Part shown: piece by piece, positions 1 to 10,839 of the stretch | Numbering within the stretch: position 1 is the first letter of the stretch | How the letters are laid out: every line of letters begins with the position of its first letter | Translations under genes and position numbers: made by a program | Assembly: GCF_030272615.1 (NCBI RefSeq) | Contig: NC_081415.1 | Span: 598,613,335-598,677,334 of the forward strand | DNA length: 64,000 nt | Reading direction: 5' to 3' | Source: Cryptomeria japonica | Lineage: Eukaryota; Streptophyta; Pinopsida; Cupressales; Cupressaceae | Notes under the pieces: generated by a model | Databases searched by the model: none | Told to the model about the DNA's origin: nothing | What the model saw: the letters and a program-made list of their open reading frames with translations, nothing else

Positions 1-345
1 ATTTAATAATTAAATCAACAATTCAACTAACTAAATCAAATCAACAATTAACAATTCAACTAACTAATTGATTTAATAATTCATTGAATTGGGTTGAATT
101 GATTTTATTAATTGATTTGAATTAATTTGATTAATTCAGTGAATTCATTTGATTAATTCAGTGAATTCATTTGATTAATTTATTTAAATCACTTTTTTAT
201 TTGAATTTATTTAATTAATTTAATAATTAAATCAATAATTTAACTAACTAAAGCAAATCATCAATTAACAATTCAACTAACTAATTGATTTAATAATTCA
301 ATTTATTAAATCAACAATTCAATCAACTAAATATCAAGATTTATC
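1..345. repeat. AT-rich degenerate tandem repeat
   Basis: The stretch is built from variants of a short phrase such as CAATTCAACTAACTAA and TTGATTTAATAATTCA, repeated and partly inverted (GTGAATTCATTTGATTAATT occurs twice in a row near 140-180). There is no coding potential. It looks like an AT-rich minisatellite or the low-complexity edge of a mobile element; its left end lies outside the window. Confidence 0.6.
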
Positions 346-429
346 ATCTAAAATAACATGATCAATTCTATGTAACTTGAACTAATTATAAAAATATAAC
401 ATAGACAAGTAGACACGTGTAATAAACAA

Positions 430-645
430 ACAAATAAGATCATAAAACAAGTGTGTCTGATATGTATATAATATCATCAAACATGTACAAGTGTTTGATA
501 TGTACAAGTGTCAGATATATAAACAAACATGTACAAGTGTCTGATATGCATATAATCTCATCAAACAAGTGTCAAATACAAATATTTAAAAAAAAGTACA
601 CGCACTACATACATATAATCTCATCAAACAATGACAATGTATAAA
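430..645. repeat. Minisatellite with ACAAGTGT core
   Basis: Copies of a phrase of the form ACAAGTGTCTGATATG, followed by ATATAATCTCATCAAAC, occur four to five times between about 447 and 640 with gaps and substitutions. The repeat lies just past the last exon of the minus-strand gene that ends at 646. A 63-codon open frame across it has only repeat-derived composition and was not called. Confidence 0.55.
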
Positions 646-2512
646 CTAAGTTGGTTGACTCTCCACTGATCCATATCCTAAATGTTGTCCCTACACAAGA
701 AAGTACATGTATATATAAGCACATGCAAATATTATCTAACAATAAGTATGCAAATTTTACCTAGTCTGATCCATCATCTGCACCAACAGAGTGTGCATGG
801 GCCATAGGTATCCGAGATGAAGAACTCAAACATGGTCCATAAACCTGGATTGAATATATGATTCAAATTTAAAATTGTGTTAACTAATAATTTTGAAGTT
901 AAAATCCACTGTTTAAAATCAAATAAATAATATGACCTTATAGAAAAAAACAATGTGTACCTAATTGTGACCATGTGTAGAAGCAGAAGGATGCTGCAAA
1001 TCTCCTAATGTCTCCAATGTAATAGGACACTGCATATAATTCAAAATTCAAATTGTGTTAACAATTTTGAAGTTGAAATCCACTATTTAAAATCAAATAA
1101 ATAATATGACCTTACAGAAAGAAAAAAAAATGTGTACCTCATGTGAGGTAAAAGGCTCTCCCAATCCTGCTGACCTCAGCTGAATGGAAGGACACATAGT
1201 CAACGTCTATATCCAGTGATGCGTCCTCTAAACCGTTAATAAAAAGACTGGTATAGATACCATGAGGTTGAGTAGGAGGTCTAAAAGTAATAGGCAGCAG
1301 CGGTCTAGGACATGGTGGCTCAGGCGTCAAATCACCTAGTGTAGGCTGACGTGGAAGTGTGGGATCAACTGATGTATGTGATGGAGAGGTTGTAGGATGC
1401 ACCAGAATTCCCTCCTCTTTCCCCATATCAAACTAAGATGTTCTACCTCCATGTAAATGTTGTCTCACCTGTGTTGGTACATCCTCGAGTGGGATCCCTA
1501 GTATCAAAGAAAGAAGTGTATACGAATCCAATAAATCACTAGACAACAATGCACTCATCCACTACAATGGAGCATTCTCTGTCAACCATGCAGTGTCAAG
1601 TGGAGCTGGTATGTCTACACGGGCATAAGGATCAGTGCCACTGCTAGATGGCACATTTGTATCCTGCAGAATGATACCATGTTATTGCAACACATATCTC
1701 CCAACATGATCAGATGTCATCTAGTCGACTTGAGTGGCAATCTGTGCAATTCTTGAGTAGATATGTCACCTAGCATCATCAACTGTTGCATATGCTACCT
1801 ATGATAACTCCAAACATTTTGGTAGAACCAAAAGGTTTGGACCAACTAATGCTTGTTTATTAACAAGCGATGGTGCATCAAGTCATCTAAATTTATCATT
1901 GAGCCTCCCCCTCCCCTGTCAAACATTCGCTGGTATATATGTATAATCAATGTCTAAGCCCATATGAAACTCTACAAATAATTGTTTGCATAAATAAAGT
2001 GGCAACTCATCCTTCTGTGGCCACATACAATGAGTTGCCAACCATCTAGGATATATGAATGGTGCCAAAAGTGGATCAGTGCATCTCATAACTAAATATC
2101 CTCTAATCTTATGCGGTCTCAAACCTTGATAATGGGAGAACATAGTATGGACCTATGTAGAAGATACATCCCTGCTCATGGTTTCCCATTTCACTGTGCC
2201 AGTGACACTGCGAGTAAGGGAGATATAGAAATAATCGACACACATATCATCATAAGGATTATATATCTGAATAATGTCAATCATATGTAGTAACTCATCC
2301 CTAATAGTCTCTTCCCTTTCCTTATTATGTTAGATAGTGGCAAAATCTAATGTTGATGCAAGATGGTCTAGAGCATGTTGTAGGGCCTGAGTGGTTTTAG
2401 AAAAAAGTTTAGCCCTGACATCACTTTCACTAAAAGGAATTTGACCAGACTATCTAGATGTCTAGTCAGTGCCTTTGTGATGAACACTACCAACTGATGC
2501 CTGATCAGCCAT
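646..2512 (-). pseudogene. Decayed four-exon gene of unknown family, copy A
   Basis: I do not recognise this family. Read on the minus strand, a start codon at 2512 (Met-Ala-Asp-Gln-Ala-Ser) opens a long exon to 1138, broken by several stops and at least one frame change. It contains short readable blocks such as PFIYPRWLATH and LPLYLCKQLF. Three small exons with GT-AG edges follow: 1029-961, 844-761 and 690-646, the last ending in TAG. Exon 2 is 69 nt and exon 3 is 84 nt, both in phase 0. Exon 2 ends in TAG where copy B has CAG, a C-to-T change that supports the reading frame. Introns 1 and 2 are homologous to each other (about 865-960 and 1040-1138). The exon structure is my inference from splice signals. 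Confidence 0.5.
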
Positions 2513-2718
2513 GTGGAAAATATATGTATGAACATAATTATAAAAGAAAAAAAATTTAAAAATAACTATTCAAAACTATTTTAAACAATTCAAACTAATT
2601 CTAAAAACTATTTTAAACTAGTTCAAACATATTTCAAAATGATATACAATTGTAATTTAAAGTACAATTCGAAGTAATTGAAACATTTGATACAAATTAC
2701 TTTAAAGAAACATTAAAA

Positions 2719-3465
2719 TTAAATACATGTGCACATACACATACACATACACATACACACATGTACATGTATATACACACATATTGTACCTACATACATA
2801 CACACATGCACACATAAACAAAAATATGTATATACATGTACACACCAATACATACACCCATATACATACATACGCATACGTGCATGCATGCATAAATACA
2901 TACGCATACACACATACGTGCATGCATGCATGAATACATATGCACACATGCATACGTACACATGTATACATGCATACATGCATATGTACACACATACATA
3001 CACAAATACATGTATGCATGTACGCCTGTATGTATGTGTGTACATATATGTGTATGTGTGTGTACATGTGCATGAATGTGTATGTATGCATGCATGCATG
3101 CATGTGTATGTGTGTATGTGTGTATGTGTGTATGTGTGTATATGTGTGTGTATGTGTGTATGTATGTATGTATGTGTATATGTATATATATATGTGTGTG
3201 TTTGTGTCTGTGTGTATGTATGTGTATATGTATATGTATGTGTGTTAATGTGTGTATGTGTACATATGTGTGTGTGTGTATGTATATATGTGTGTGTGTA
3301 TGTATGTATGTGTATATGTATATGTATATGTGTTTGTGTGTGTGTGTATGTATGCATGTGTATATGTATATGTATGTGTATTTATGTGTCTATGTATATG
3401 TACATGTGTGTTTGTGTGTGTGTATGTATGTATGTGTATATGTATATGTATGTGTGGTTATGAGA
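2719..3465. repeat. CA/TG microsatellite that switches strand (copy A)
   Basis: From 2719 to about 3010 the plus strand is made of ACATAC and CACATA units. From about 3010 to 3465 it becomes GTATGT and TGTGTA units, the reverse complement. The two halves therefore form a long imperfect inverted repeat and could pair in a single strand. Alternating purine-pyrimidine runs like this favour Z-DNA. Several open frames of 70-240 codons on both strands (His-Thr-Tyr or Cys-Val-Tyr repeats) are artefacts of the repeat. Confidence 0.85.
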
Positions 3466-3884
3466 AAATGAATTTTTTTTAATTATTTAATAGGTATATG
3501 TGCATATTTTTTTAATAATTTTCTAATGTTTTCATTCAAAAAAAAAATTAATAGTTTTCTAATGATTTTTTTAATTTTTCTAGGTTTAATTATTTTAATA
3601 TTTTCATTCTAAATGTTTTGCAAAAATTGATAAACTATTCAATAAAAATAATTATAGCAATAAATATATAATTTCTTTTAATTACAAATACAAAATGTAA
3701 AAAAAAAAGGGAAAAAAAATAAACCTACCTGGAAAAATCGGGGTTGGAAATAAGCTCCTTTTGAGTCCGATTGAACTCCCAAAGCTCCTTAGGGTGCAAA
3801 TAGGGGTCAGTGGGGAAAATATTGGTTTATATAACCGATAGTCTGACCGGACTCTTGGTGCCATTTCAGCACCATACAGGCACT

Positions 3885-6800
3885 ACATGGCTCGGTTGTA
3901 GTCCGACTGAACTCAGTCTAGTCAGACTACCCATAGTTGGCTGAAAGTGTGACACAGGTTCATGCATTTGCCCTAATGTGATGGACTTAAAGACTGATCA
4001 TGAGATTTGGATAAAATTGGAGACCTTGCATGAAGGTGATAGTCATGTGAAGATTGCTAAGTTGCAGAGCTTGAAGGGTAAATATGAGAACTTGAAGATG
4101 AATGACAATGAGAACATTACTTCTTTTATGCAGAAAGTGAATGAGCTTGTGTGTGGAATCAGATGTGTCGGTGGAGTATTAGAAGAATCTAAGATTGTTG
4201 CTAAAGTGTCGAGATCCTTACCTCTTGCTTACAAACATAGAGCTAATGCTATTGATGAGATCTGGACTATGACAAATGTAACAAGAGACATGTTGATTGG
4301 TAAACTTGCTTCTTTTGAGCTGAGTGAGTTTGGAGAATCTCTTCCTAAGACCGAATCTACATTCAAAGCTACTATTTCTAGGAAGCAAAGATACGATCTT
4401 GGAGAAATTTATACAAGAGTATCTAGGTATGAGAAAGAGATGGAAGATGAAGAAAGCAAGCTTGAGGAGATTAAAGAACTTATTGCCAGAAGATTGCCTA
4501 AAGGTGCCAGTAAGTATGAAGGGAAGTTACCTCTTAAATGTTTTTCATGTAATAAGATAGGACATTTTGCATCGAGGTGTCTGGAAAGAGAGAAATCCTA
4601 AGAAGCCATTTAAGCCATACAAACCCAAATATCAAAAGAAGTGTTATTATGCTGCTGATGAAGGTGTGACAAATGATGAGTCAGATAAGGGTAATTTAGG
4701 AGATGAATTTGTGTTCATTGCTATCAAGGAAGATAATATTGTAACTACAGATTCTACAAGCTGCATTAATGAGGAGAAAGCTTTAGCTGCTAAAGTTCGG
4801 GAGAAAGATGAATGGGTAACTGAAAGTGATTTCTCTCATCATATGATAGGTGATAAGAGTAAATTTGTAAACTTTGAAAGGTATGATGGTGGTATAGTAA
4901 GATTTGGTGATAACAAAGCTTGTGTAATCCATGGTAGAGGCTCTATTTCTCTTGATGGTAAGCACAATATTGATGATGTGTTGTATGTTGAAGGTTTAAA
5001 GCATAATCTTTTGAGTTTTGGTCAAAAGGTTAATAAGGGATGTTACTTGCAATTCAAGAATGACAAATGTGAGGTCTTGAGTAGCTCTAGAACTCAGATT
5101 GCATCAGGTACAAAGACTAAAGGTAATATCTTTCACTTGAATGCTAGTGGTAAAAGTTGTTTGATTGCTCAGATTAATGAAAGTTGTTTATGGCATAAAA
5201 GAATGTGTCATGTAAATTTTGATTGCATGGTTAAGATAAGTTCTACTCAAGTAGTGAGAGGTCTACCGAAGTTAATAAAGCCTTCTAATCTGGTATGTAA
5301 GGAATGTAAATTAGGGTAGCAGACAAGAGTTACTTATAAGAGAAAATAGTATAATTATAATGGGTTGTTGGATCTTGTGCATACTGATCTATGTGGTCCT
5401 TCTATAGTAAGAAGCTTGCAGGGTGACAAATATTTCATGTCGTTGATTGATGATTATTCAAGAATAATGTGGGTTACCTTCTTAAGGGAGAAGTCTAAAG
5501 TGTTGGAGAAGCTCAAGATTTTCAAAGCTAGAGTTGAAACTAAGACAAAATTGAAGCTGAAGTATCTAAGATATGATAGAGGTGGATAATTCACTTCCGA
5601 TGAGTTTAATGCATATTGTGAAGATCATGGAGTTAAGAGACAGTTAGCTACTCCTCGAACACCACAACAAAATGGTGTTATAGAGAGAAAGAATACAATA
5701 GTTCAAGAAGATACTAGAACCATAATGATTGAAGGAAATGTTACACATGTGTTTTGGAGAGAAGTTGTGAGTGTTGCAGTATACACTCTTAACCGAGTAA
5801 ATATCAAAGGTGATACTGGTAAGACTCCTTATGATTTATGGTTTGGTCATGCTCCTACTATTAGATATTTTAAAATTTTTGGTAGTAAACTCTATATCAA
5901 AAGAGATGATTATCTTTGAAAGTCTGATGCTAGATGTGATGAAGGAATCTTTGTTGGTTATTCTACTAAAATTAAGGCCTACCGATGTTATAATTAAATA
6001 TTGAGAAAGATGGTTGAAAGTGCTAATGTGAAGGTTGATGAAGGTAATGTGAGAGAGATTAGATATTGCAGATATGATTCTGATGATTAGGATGCCAGTT
6101 CAGATAAAGGAAGGCTAGTGCAAACCCAAAGTCAAGTTCAGATTGCTTAAAAAAAACCTAAGAATGAGAATGAACGTGCAGATGTTAATGCAGAAGAAAC
6201 AGTTCAAGAACCTAAAAATTCAAGAAAATCCTAAAACTCCCAAGTATGTAAGGTTGAATCATTCAAAAAATCATATTATTGGTGATAAGAATAAAGGTGT
6301 GATGACTAGGAGAAGACTTGCTGAAGAAATTTGTTTGATTTATAAGATTAAACCTAAGAATGATAATGAAGCATGTAAAGATGAAAATAAGATTAAATCT
6401 ATGGAAGAAGAATTAAATCAGATCGAGAAAAATAATGCATGGATTCTTGTTCCTAGACCTAAGGATAAAAATGTAATTGGAAATAAATGGGTATTCCAAA
6501 ATAAGTTGAATGAACAGGATGAAGTTGTCTGAAATAAAGCTAGACTTGTTTGTAAAGGTTATTCACATATGGAAGAAATTGATTATGAGGAGACTTTTGC
6601 TCCAATAGGTAGAAGTAAAGTTAGTAGATCATTTCTTGCCTATATTGCTCACAAATATTTGAAGGTTTATCAGATGGATGTCAATTTAACCTTTCTTAAT
6701 GGTGAATTGGAAGAAGTCTACATTGAGCAACTAGATGGATTTCAGCAAATAGATGAAAAGGCCATGGTTTTCTAGTTGAAGAAAGCATTGTATGGATTGA

Positions 6801-7975
6801 AGCAAGCCCCGAGAACCTAGTATGCCAGATTGGATAAGTATTGGATGAAGCTTGGATTCAATAAAGGTACTGCTAACAGTAATTTTTATTTCAAGATTGA
6901 TTAGAATAACATTTTAATTGTTGAAGTTTTTGTTTATGACATTTTCTTTGGAGGAAATGATTGCCTATGTAAGAAATTTGCCGAACAGATGCAAAATGAA
7001 TTTGAGATGTCTATGATTGGTGAAATGAAATTATTTCTGGGATTACAAATTACTTAGTTGGATAAAGGTATTTCCGTATCTTAGTCTAATTATGTGAAGG
7101 AATTCTTGAATAAATTTGGGTTTGAACACTCTAAACCTGTTGGTACACCTATGGTAACCAGATGTAAGCTGACAAAAGATGATGATTCTCTCAAAGCTAA
7201 TCAGACTGGATATAGATCTATGATTGGTCATTTGTTGTATTTGAATCAGACTAGACCTAATATAATGAATGTTGTGTGTCATGTTGCTATATTTCAAGTT
7301 GATCCTAAGGAATCTCATGTTATTGCTATAAAAAGGATATTTGGATATTTGAAAGGGACAATTGATTTTGGTTTGTGGTATTCTAAGAATAATGACTTTA
7401 CTTTGAGTGATTTTACAGATGTTGATTAGGTAGGTGATATTGATGACCGAAAAAGTACTACAGGTGGTGCATTCTTTTTGGGTAATAAGTTGGTCTCTTG
7501 GGCAAGTAAGAAACAAAATTTTATTTCTTTATCTACTGCAAAAGTTGAATACATTGCTGCTACTACCAATTGTACTCAGGTAATTTGGATGAAGCAGATG
7601 TTGAAGGATATAGGACTTGTTTATGATGAGCCTATTGCTATATAATGTGATAATTCAAGTGCTATCAATATTTTAAAGAATCTGGTGTTGCATTCCAAAA
7701 TAAAGCATATATATCAATCAAGTTTCATTTCTTGAGAGGGAATGTAAATGAGAATGAAGTCAGTTTGGAGTATATATCTACAAAGGAATAGATTTCAGAC
7801 ATCTTTATGGAGCCTTTGCCTAAAGATACTTTTGAGTATCTCCAAGAGAAGTTAGGCGTGATTGTCCCTCCTAATAATAAATAAGATGCATGGATTTGTA
7901 TCAGTCTAGTGAACGTCATAGAGATATTTTATGCTCTGAATTGATGAAGTGAGGTTGCTACTTAGGGGGAGTAGT
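3885..7975 (+). pseudogene. 5'-truncated Ty1-copia polyprotein, copy A
   Basis: A decayed copia gag-pol. The first clear gag sequence is at 3978. It lacks the usual N-terminal third of gag, and I see no 5' LTR or primer-binding site upstream. Gag keeps an intact CCHC knuckle (CFSCNKIGHFASRC, about 4536-4577), then the frame shifts. The protease signature reads WVTESDFSHHM, so the catalytic Asp of the usual DSG is replaced. The integrase has the HHCC zinc site (LWHKRMCH, CKEC) and the core motifs HTDLCGP and NGVIERKN, but a TAA at 5587 replaces the Glu codon of GGEF. Reverse transcriptase shows KKALYGLKQAP and a damaged YVDD (FVYD). RNase H keeps DRKSTTGGAFF and reads LSTAKVEYIA. A polypurine tract, AGGGGGAG, lies at 7964-7971. 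More than ten stops or frame changes make this inactive. Confidence 0.9.
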
Positions 7976-8026
7976 CAGTGTTGCTTATTCATATATTCAG
8001 ATTTGTGGGGAGAGAAGCTTGACCAT

Positions 8027-9582
8027 GTGTACCTGACTATGACCATGTGTAGAAACAGAAGGATGTTGTAAATCTCCTAATGTCTCCAATGTAATAGGAC
8101 ACTGCATATAATTCAAAATTCAAATTGTGTTAACAATTTTGAAGTTGAAATCCACTATTTAAAATCAAATAAATAATATGACCTTACAGAAAAAAAATAA
8201 TGTGTACCTCATGTGAGGTAAAAGGCTCTCTTGATCCTGCTGACCTTGGATGAATGGAAGGACACATGGTCAATGTCTATATCCAGTGATGCATCCTCTA
8301 AACTGTTAATAAAAAGACTAGTATAGTTACGATGAGGTCGAGCAGGAGGTATAAAAGCAATAGTTGGAAGTGGTGTAGGATGTGGTGGCTCAAGTGTCAG
8401 ATCGCCTCGTGTAGGTTTAGGTGGAGGTGTGGGATCAATTGATGTATGTGATTGAAGGGTTGTAGTATGCACCGAAATTCCCTCCTCTTTCCCCATATTA
8501 AACTGAGATGCTCTACCTCTGTGTAGATGTTGTCTCGCCTATGTTGGTACATACTCGAGTAGGATCCCAATAATCGAAGAAAGAAGTGTATACAAATCCA
8601 ATAAATCACTAGAAAACAATGCACTCATCCACTACAATAGATCATTCTCTGTCGACCATGTAGCGTCAAGTGGAGATGATATGTCTACATGAGCATAAGG
8701 ATCAGTGTCACTGCTAGATGGTGTATCTATATTCTACGAAATGGTACCCTGCGATGGCAACAAATATCTCCCAACATGATCAGATGTCATCTGATTGACC
8801 TGAGTGGCAATTTGTGCAATTCTCAAGTAGATATGTCACCTGGCATCATCATCTATTGCATCTGCTACTTGTGATAACTCTAAACATTTTGGTAGAACCA
8901 AAAGGTTTGGACCAACTAATGCTTGTTTATTAACGAGAGCTAGTACATCAAGTTGTCTAAATTTATCATTGAGCCTCCCTCTCCCCGATCCAATATTTGC
9001 TGGTATAGATGTATAATCAACATCTAAGCCCATATGAAACTCTGCAAACAATTGTTTGCATAAATAAAGTGGCAACTCATCCTTCTATGGCCACATATGA
9101 TGAGTTGCCAACCATCTAGGATATATGAATGGTGCCACAAGTGGATCAGTGCATCTTGTAACTAAATATCCTTTAATCTTAAGCGGTCTCGGACTCTGAT
9201 AATGGGAGAACATAGAAGTGACCTATGTAGAAGATACATCCCTGATCACGGTTTCCCATTTCACTGTGCCAGTGACATTGTGAGTAAGGGAGATATAGAA
9301 ATAATCGACGGACATATCATCATAAGGATTATATGTCTGAATAGTGTCAATCATATGTAGTAACTTATCCCTAATAGTCTCTTCCCTTTCCTTATTATGT
9401 CGGGCAGTGGCAGAATCTAATGTTGATGCAAGATGGTCTAGAGCACGTTGTAGGGCCTAAGTGGTTTTGGAAAAAAATTAAGCCCTGACATTACTATCAC
9501 TAGAAGGCATTTGACCAGACTATCTAGATGTCTGGTCAGTGCCTTCGCAATGAACACTACCATCTGATGCTTGATCGGCCAT
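8027..9582 (-). pseudogene. Decayed gene of unknown family, copy B (3'-truncated)
   Basis: This is the duplicate of the gene at 646-2512. It starts at 9582 and its large exon runs to about 8208. A small exon 2 (about 8099-8027) ends CAG before GTACAC, keeping the glutamine codon that is a stop in copy A. Exons 3 and 4 are absent because the duplication breakpoint falls at the intron 2 donor. The frame is less broken than in copy A over 9075-8836: readable blocks include LCKQLFAEFHMGLD, RLNDKFRQLDVLALV and LLVLPKCLELSQVAD. Copies A and B share a TAG just upstream of the MFSHYQ block, so the gene was already damaged before duplication. I cannot assign a function. Confidence 0.5.
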
Positions 9583-9784
9583 GTGGAAAATATATGTATG
9601 AACATAATTAAAAAAGCAAAAAAAAATTAAAATAACTATTCAAAACTATTTTAAAAAATTCAAACTAATTCTAAAAACTATTTTAAACCAATTCAAACAT
9701 ATTTCAAAATGATATACAATTGTAATTTAAAGTACAATTCGAAGTAATTGAAACATTTGCTACAAATTACTTAAAACATTAAAA

Positions 9785-9800
9785 TTAAATACATGTGTAC

Positions 9801-9833
<33 letters not shown>

Positions 9834-10500
9834 TGTACATGTACATACACACACATATTGTACCTACATACATACACACATGCACACATAAACACACATA
9901 TGTATATACATGTACACACAAACGCATACACCCACATACACACATACACATATGTGCATGCATGCATGAATACATATGCATAAACACATACGTGCATGCA
10001 TGCATGAATACATACACATTTGCACATGCGTGCACGTGTACACATGCATACACGCATATGTACACACATACATGTATGCATGTATGCGTATATCTATGTG
10101 GGTATGTGTGTGTGCATGTGCATGTATGTGTATGTATGCATGCATGCATGTGTATGTGTATGTGTGTATGTCAGTGTGTGTATGTGTGTGTGTGTATGTA
10201 TGTGTATATGTATATATATGTGTGTTTGTGTGTGTGTATGTATGTATGTGTATATGTATATGTATCTGTGTTTATGTGTGTATGTGTACATATGTGTTTG
10301 TCTGTATGTATGTATGTATGTATGTATGTATGTGTATATGTATATGTATGTGTGTTTGTGTGTGTATGTATGTATGCATGTGTATATATATATGTATGTG
10401 TATTTATGTGTATATGTATATGTACATGTGTGTTTGTGTGTGTGTATGTATTTATGTATGTATGTGTATGTGTATATGTATATGTATGTGTGCTTATGAG
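9785..10500. repeat. CA/TG microsatellite that switches strand (copy B)
   Basis: This is the duplicate of the array at 2719-3465, with the same CA-rich first part (to about 10070) and TG-rich second part. Unit numbers differ between the copies, as expected for slippage. Long open frames on both strands here are repeat artefacts. Confidence 0.85.
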
Positions 10501-10839
10501 AAAATGAATTTATTTTAATTATTTAATAGGTATATGTGCATATTTTTTTAATAGTTTTCTAATGTTTTCATTCAAAAAAAAATTTAATAGTTTTCTAATG
10601 ATTTTTTCAATTTTGCTAGGTTTAATTTTTTTTAATATTTTTCTAATATTTTCATTCTAAAAATTTTGAAAAAATTGATAAACTATTCAATAAAAATAAT
10701 TATAGCAATAAATATATAATCTTTTAATTACAAATACAAAATGTGAAAAAAAGGCAAAAAAATAAACCTACCTGGAAAAATGGGGGTTGGAAATAAATTC
10801 TGACTGGACTCTTGGCGCCATTTCAGTGTCACACAGGCA

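Larger units (their letters stand above)
950..8021. repeat. Tandem segmental duplication, copy A (about 7.07 kb)
   Basis: The sequence from about 950 reappears from about 8022: GACCATGTGTAGAAGCAGAA at 969 aligns with position 8041, an offset of 7072. The copies stay collinear to the end of the copia-derived part (TTGCTTATTC at 7981 and 14931, an offset of 6950), so copy B is about 120 bp shorter. One cause is a piece of about 90 bp near 3755-3845 that is missing from copy B. By eye the copies differ at a few percent of positions. The junction at about 8021 joins the end of the copia 3' region directly to the start of intron 2 of the minus-strand pseudogene. Confidence 0.85.

Noticed and set aside
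2719-3465. CRISPR-like array
   Set aside because: Units are simple dinucleotide and tetranucleotide repeats without unique spacers, in nuclear plant DNA.
2702-3482. Overlapping open frames of 70-244 codons on both strands
   Set aside because: They are His/Thr/Tyr or Cys/Val/Tyr repeats created by the CA/TG microsatellite, with no codon bias or domain.
9760-10518. Overlapping open frames of 60-224 codons on both strands
   Set aside because: Same cause as at 2702-3482, in the duplicate copy of the microsatellite.
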